From Oligella sp050920755 (GTDB lineage: Bacteria > Pseudomonadota > Gammaproteobacteria > Burkholderiales > Burkholderiaceae_B): a stretch of DNA of 64,000 nucleotides. Location of the stretch: NCBI RefSeq assembly GCF_050920755.1, contig NZ_CP158480.1:372001-436000 (forward strand), read 5' to 3'. A model generated the notes under the pieces. That model saw only the letters and a program-made list of their open reading frames with translations. It searched no databases and was not told the DNA's origin. Positions 60,615 through 64,000 of this stretch are shown here, piece by piece (the stretch's first letter is position 1; each line of letters opens with the position of its first letter). A program made the translations under genes and the position numbers.

Positions 60615-61058
60615 TTGAGTATTAGAAAAAGCGCACGCCGACGTGCACGTGAATTGGCATTACAGGGCTTATACGGCTACTTTATCGCTTCCGACGGCGC
60701 TGAGATTGGCCTGATTGAGGCTAATCTCAGAGATTTGGAGGGCTATGATAAAGCTGATCAAAAGCTGTTAAGCGAGCTATTGCACGGCGTGGTTAAGGAG
60801 CATAGCACCTTGCGGACGGATATAGAGCCTTATCTGGATCGTCCGATTAAGGAGCTTTCACCGATCGAGTACAGTGTCTTAATGATCGCAGCTTATGAGC
60901 TGAAAAACTGCTTGGACGTGCCTTATCGCGTGGTGATTAACGAAGCGGTAGAGATGACCAAGGAGTTCGGTGGCACCGACGGCTTTAAGTTTGTCAACGG
61001 TGTGCTTGATAAATTAGCGGCACAACTTCGTTCGGTTGAGGTAGAGGGCGGTCGCTAG
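60615..61058 (+). CDS. nusB: Transcription antitermination factor NusB
   Basis: NusB, with NusE (S10), drives antitermination on rRNA operons. The 147 residues start SIRKSARRRARELALQGLYGY, with ELLHGVVKEH, PIEYSVLMIAAYELK and the C-terminal RVVINEAVEMTKEFGGTDGFKFVNGVLDKL. The start is TTG at 60615 with AAAAGGGA ten bases ahead. The stop overlaps the thiL GTG by one base (TAGTG). Confidence 0.95.
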   Translation: MSIRKSARRRARELALQGLYGYFIASDGAEIGLIEANLRDLEGYDKADQKLLSELLHGVVKEHSTLRTDIEPYLDRPIKELSPIEYSVLMIAAYELKNCLDVPYRVVINEAVEMTKEFGGTDGFKFVNGVLDKLAAQLRSVEVEGGR

Positions 61059-62038
61059 TGGATGAGTTCGCCTTAATTCGCCAATACTTCAGTCAAAGTA
61101 CGGCCTCAATAACAGAGTGCACGTCTTATGTAGGTGTTGGCGATGATTGCGCAGTCTTGGGCGTGCGGCAAGGCGAAATGGTTATTTGCAAGGACGTGCT
61201 GATTGAGGGTAGGCATTTTTTTTCAGATGTCGACCCTTTTTTATTGGGCCATAAGGCCTTAGCCGTTAATCTTTCCGATATTGCCGCGATGGCGGCAAAG
61301 CCACTTGCTTGTTTATTAGGTATAGCGCTACCTAGGGTAGATGCGCCGTGGCTGGAGGCTTTTAGTCGAGGCTTTAAAAGGCTCGCCGAGCGTTATGATT
61401 GCGCGCTAGTGGGCGGTGATACGACCCGTAGTGAAGCCGGTATTTTTATCAGTGTGACCGCCTTGGGCATGGGCCGGCAACCGTTTCCTTTACGTGCCAA
61501 TGCAGCGTTGGGTGACGATATCTGGGTCAGTGGTCAACTGGGTGCCCCTAAAATTGCTTTGGAGCTTTTATTAAAGCAGCAGCAGGTGACACTCAGCAAT
61601 AATGAATTAAAGTTGCTTGCAGACACTCGGGAGCGTTTGGAGCAGCCGGAGCCGCAAGTCCACTTAGGGCAGTTATTAAAGCCTTATATTCATGCCATGA
61701 TCGATATATCCGACGGTTTATTGCAAGACTTATCACATATACTGGCAGCCAGTCAGCTCGGTGCTATCGTATATGCAGAGCGATTACCGCTGCACCCGGC
61801 ATTGTTTAGGGTGGATGCTCGGCAAGCGCTTAATGCCGTGCTCGCCGGGGGTGATGAGTATCAATTATGCTTTACGGCACCTGCGAAATATCGCAATGAG
61901 ATTGAACAATGTGCGCTTAACTCGGACTCATCAGTCCATCGCATCGGTCAAATCACCTCATCAACAGAGTTGATATTGCTTGACGCGGCAGGGCAGGTGG
62001 TGGAAAATCTGCCTCAGGGCTTTAATCACTTTTCGTAG
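61058..62038 (+). CDS. thiL: Thiamine-monophosphate kinase
   Basis: ThiL phosphorylates thiamine monophosphate to the active diphosphate. The 326 residues include VGDDCAVL, CKDVLIEGRHFF, GHKALAVNLSDIAAMAAKP, VGGDTTRS and MIDISDGLLQDL, the aspartate-rich metal sites of the AIR-synthase-like fold. The start is GTG at 61058, overlapping the nusB stop. pgpA follows with the same type of overlap. Confidence 0.94.
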   Translation: MDEFALIRQYFSQSTASITECTSYVGVGDDCAVLGVRQGEMVICKDVLIEGRHFFSDVDPFLLGHKALAVNLSDIAAMAAKPLACLLGIALPRVDAPWLEAFSRGFKRLAERYDCALVGGDTTRSEAGIFISVTALGMGRQPFPLRANAALGDDIWVSGQLGAPKIALELLLKQQQVTLSNNELKLLADTRERLEQPEPQVHLGQLLKPYIHAMIDISDGLLQDLSHILAASQLGAIVYAERLPLHPALFRVDARQALNAVLAGGDEYQLCFTAPAKYRNEIEQCALNSDSSVHRIGQITSSTELILLDAAGQVVENLPQGFNHFS

Positions 62039-62586
62039 TGTTATTTTTTATGAACGATCAACGTACTTCTCCGGTCAAGGCACTTCAGCCGAGTTTTTCT
62101 TGGATTCTTAAGAGTCCGCACCGTTTTTTAGCTTTTGGTTTCGGCTCCGGATTAATTCGTCCGGCCCCCGGAACTTGGGGCACTGTATTAGCTTTATTTT
62201 TATGGTTGCCTTTATCTCATGTGTTGAGTAATGACTGGGTGATGGGCGGCTTTTTATTGCTGTGTTTTTTATATGGTATTTACTGCACGCAACGAGTGTG
62301 TGATGAATTGGGTGTGGTTGATCACAGCGGTATTGTGTGGGATGAGTGGGTGGCCTTTTGGTTTGTGCTTTTTGTCACTACACCGATTGCCGATTCGCCC
62401 ACATGGTATTTGATCTATTTCGTGCTTTTTAGAATTTTTGATATATTAAAACCTTGGCCAATTAAGTATTTTGACGAGAGTTTTCAAAATGGTTTCGGCG
62501 TCATGTGGGATGATATCGTTGCCTCCCTCTATGTGCTGTTTTCTGTTGCGGTGATAGTCCGTTTGATGGGAGTGATTACAGGCTGA
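62038..62586 (+). CDS. pgpA: Phosphatidylglycerophosphatase A
   Basis: PgpA dephosphorylates phosphatidylglycerophosphate in phospholipid synthesis. The 182-residue membrane protein has GFGSGLIRPAPGTWGT near the N-terminus, the acidic HSGIVWDEWVAFW and the C-terminal GVMWDDIVASLY motif. The start is either GTG 62038, overlapping the thiL stop (TAGTG), or ATG 62050. Neither has a clear Shine-Dalgarno. The stop overlaps the cinA ATG (TGATG). Confidence 0.92.
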   Translation: MLFFMNDQRTSPVKALQPSFSWILKSPHRFLAFGFGSGLIRPAPGTWGTVLALFLWLPLSHVLSNDWVMGGFLLLCFLYGIYCTQRVCDELGVVDHSGIVWDEWVAFWFVLFVTTPIADSPTWYLIYFVLFRIFDILKPWPIKYFDESFQNGFGVMWDDIVASLYVLFSVAVIVRLMGVITG

Positions 62587-63107
62587 TGAAGGATGTTTTT
62601 AACGAGTTTGCCGAGCAGTCCGCGCTTTTAGGCAAGTATTTACAGCACCATGGCGTTTTATTAAGTACTGCCGAGTCATGTACCGGCGGTTTTTTGAGTG
62701 GCATTATTACCATGACGCCGGGCTCCAGTCAGTGGTTTGACCGGGGTTTTGTGACCTATAGTAATGACGCTAAAATGGCCATGTTGGATGTGGGTGTCAA
62801 TACCCTCGAAAAGCATGGCGCAGTCAGTGAGGAAGTAGCAATACAAATGGCCGAGGGCGTGTTATTCAATGTCCCTACCTCAGCGATTGCAGTGAGCGTT
62901 ACCGGCATTGCAGGGCCCGGTGGAGGCACAGAGACTAAACCGGTTGGGATGGTCTGCTTTGCTTTGGCTAAACGCACTGCAGAGGGTATTGTGACCTTAC
63001 CCTATACGCGTCATTTTGAGGGTGATCGATCTGAGGTTCGCTTGCAGAGTTGCTACTTTATTATTGATCAGTTAATTAAAGTATTAGAGCCATCTCGCTT
63101 GGATTAA
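62586..63107 (+). CDS. pncC: Nicotinamide-nucleotide amidohydrolase (CinA C-terminal domain, PncC)
   Basis: A stand-alone CinA C-terminal domain of 173 residues that deamidates NMN in pyridine-nucleotide recycling. STAESCTGGFLSGIIT (catalytic Ser), the YSNDAKMAML block and SVTGIAGPGGGTETKPVGMV are present. The N-terminal CinA domain is absent, as in most proteobacteria. It is the last gene of the ribB-to-cinA run and converges on pyrF. Confidence 0.92.
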   Translation: MKDVFNEFAEQSALLGKYLQHHGVLLSTAESCTGGFLSGIITMTPGSSQWFDRGFVTYSNDAKMAMLDVGVNTLEKHGAVSEEVAIQMAEGVLFNVPTSAIAVSVTGIAGPGGGTETKPVGMVCFALAKRTAEGIVTLPYTRHFEGDRSEVRLQSCYFIIDQLIKVLEPSRLD

Positions 63108-63144
63108 GCGTCGATGGCTCCGGTGCTTTAAGTGTTTTAAGCGT

Positions 63145-63990
63145 TTAGGCTTGCTTAGCTAAAAATGACTCACGGGCGGCATTGATGGTATCACGTGTGG
63201 CTTTTGCTTCAGCCGCCGCTGCTTCCTGCCAATCAATATCTGAGCTGGCGTAGAGAATTGCGCGCGCAGAGTTAATCATCAGACCTTGACCTTTGCTGTT
63301 GGCGCCGGCCATCACAGTGGCTTCAATATCACCACCCTGTGCACCGATACCGGGCACTAACAGTGGCATATCATCACCCACACATTGACGCACTTTGGCA
63401 ATCTCTTCGGGGAAGGTGGCGCCGACGACGAGGGCGCATTGACCGGATAGGTTCCACTTCTCTGCGACTGTTTTAGCCACTTCAAGATAGAGTGGGGTGC
63501 CGTCGGCCGATTCAAAGAATTGGAAATCGGAGCCGCCCTGATTAGAGGTGCGGCATAGGATAATGACACCCTTATTTTCCCAAGCTAAGTAGGGCTCAAT
63601 TGAATCGAAACCTAAGTAGGGGTTGACCGTGATCGCATCGGCACGGTAGCGCTCAAAAGCTTCCTTGGCATAATGATCGGCAGTGGTACCGATATCACCG
63701 CGTTTTGAGTCTAACAAGATGGGTAGATCCGGGTAGGTGCTACTGATGTAGTGGCACAGCTGGGTTAAAGCCATCTCCGCACCCTGAGAGGCAAAATATG
63801 CAATTTGCGGTTTAAAGGCGCAGGCATATTCGGCCGTTGCGTCTACAATGCCTTTACAAAAATCAAAGATAGGTGTCTTGCTTTGTAAAATAGATTCAGG
63901 CATGCGTTGCTGATCCGGGTCTAGGCCTACGACCAGTAAAGAGTTTTGTTTATCCCAAGCGTTTTGTAATTTATCAGTAAACTTATGCAT
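63145..63990 (-). CDS. pyrF: Orotidine 5'-phosphate decarboxylase (type 2)
   Basis: PyrF makes UMP from OMP. The 281 residues are longer than the ~230 of type 1 enzymes and follow the type 2 pattern: LLVVGLDPDQQRMP, the catalytic Lys/Asp loop LDSKRGDIGTTADHYA, and LVPGIGAQGGD for phosphate binding. The ATG at 63990 is near the window end, so the promoter region is mostly outside. It converges on cinA. Confidence 0.94.
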   Translation of the reverse strand: MHKFTDKLQNAWDKQNSLLVVGLDPDQQRMPESILQSKTPIFDFCKGIVDATAEYACAFKPQIAYFASQGAEMALTQLCHYISSTYPDLPILLDSKRGDIGTTADHYAKEAFERYRADAITVNPYLGFDSIEPYLAWENKGVIILCRTSNQGGSDFQFFESADGTPLYLEVAKTVAEKWNLSGQCALVVGATFPEEIAKVRQCVGDDMPLLVPGIGAQGGDIEATVMAGANSKGQGLMINSARAILYASSDIDWQEAAAAEAKATRDTINAARESFLAKQA

Positions 63991-64000
63991 ACAATTAATT

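Noticed and set aside
1..64000. CRISPR arrays, rRNA operons or prophage genes
   Set aside because: No regularly spaced repeats, rRNA sequence or phage structural genes were seen on reading both strands.

Overview
The window looks like a chromosomal segment of a low-to-mid GC betaproteobacterium of the order Burkholderiales, most likely family Alcaligenaceae (an Oligella-like genus would fit, but this is inference). The reasons are gene orders I associate with that group: ubiE-(Tim44)-ubiJ-ubiB-rfaE2, mutM-TPR-lolB-ispE-tRNA-Gln-prs-rplY-pth, ferredoxin-coaD-rsmD / ftsY, and ribB-ribH-nusB-thiL-pgpA-cinA / pyrF. A Neisseria IS1106-like insertion sequence and AT-rich intergenic DNA also fit.

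Layout. 1-11.4 kb is mostly housekeeping: a truncated phoB, ubiquinone biosynthesis (ubiE, ubiJ, ubiB), LPS heptose (rfaE2), a PCMT-like methyltransferase, thiD, a long-tailed PPK2, glutathione reductase and a YbdG-like mechanosensitive channel. 11.4-19.8 kb is a small catabolic island: a TRAP transporter (P, M and Q subunits), a CoA-acylating semialdehyde dehydrogenase, an iron alcohol dehydrogenase, a divergent IclR regulator with a palindromic operator candidate, and an acyl-CoA synthetase. 19.8-21.6 kb is folA-thyA-OsmC. 21.8-28.1 kb is an accessory island. It holds a candidate small RNA with anti-Shine-Dalgarno loops and an orphan type VI secretion module: vgrG (frameshifted twice), a DUF2169 adaptor, a DUF4150 PAAR-like tip, an Ntox15/Tde-type nuclease effector with an HxxD motif, and a GAD-like/DUF1851 immunity protein. 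Both edges carry IS1634-like transposase debris and matching 53-bp direct repeats. 28.3-39.4 kb is a surface polysaccharide locus: a WecA-type initiating transferase, TviB and TviC homologues that make UDP-GalNAcA-type sugars, a MurJ-like flippase, three glycosyltransferase genes (one a tandem GT4-GT4 fusion) and a phosphomannomutase. 39.4-64 kb is housekeeping again, broken only by an IS1106-like element inserted in mutM.

How the genes work together. VgrG, the PAAR-like protein and the DUF2169 adaptor would load the nuclease onto a T6SS spike, with the immunity gene translationally coupled to the toxin. No T6SS sheath or baseplate genes lie here, so the module depends on a main cluster elsewhere or is decaying. 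In the polysaccharide locus the sugar-nucleotide enzymes feed the glycosyltransferases, but no Wzy-type polymerase is visible. The IS in mutM splits the 8-oxoguanine glycosylase before its zinc finger. Removing the element and one copy of the 5-bp target duplication rebuilds an uninterrupted 275-residue protein, so the insertion looks recent.
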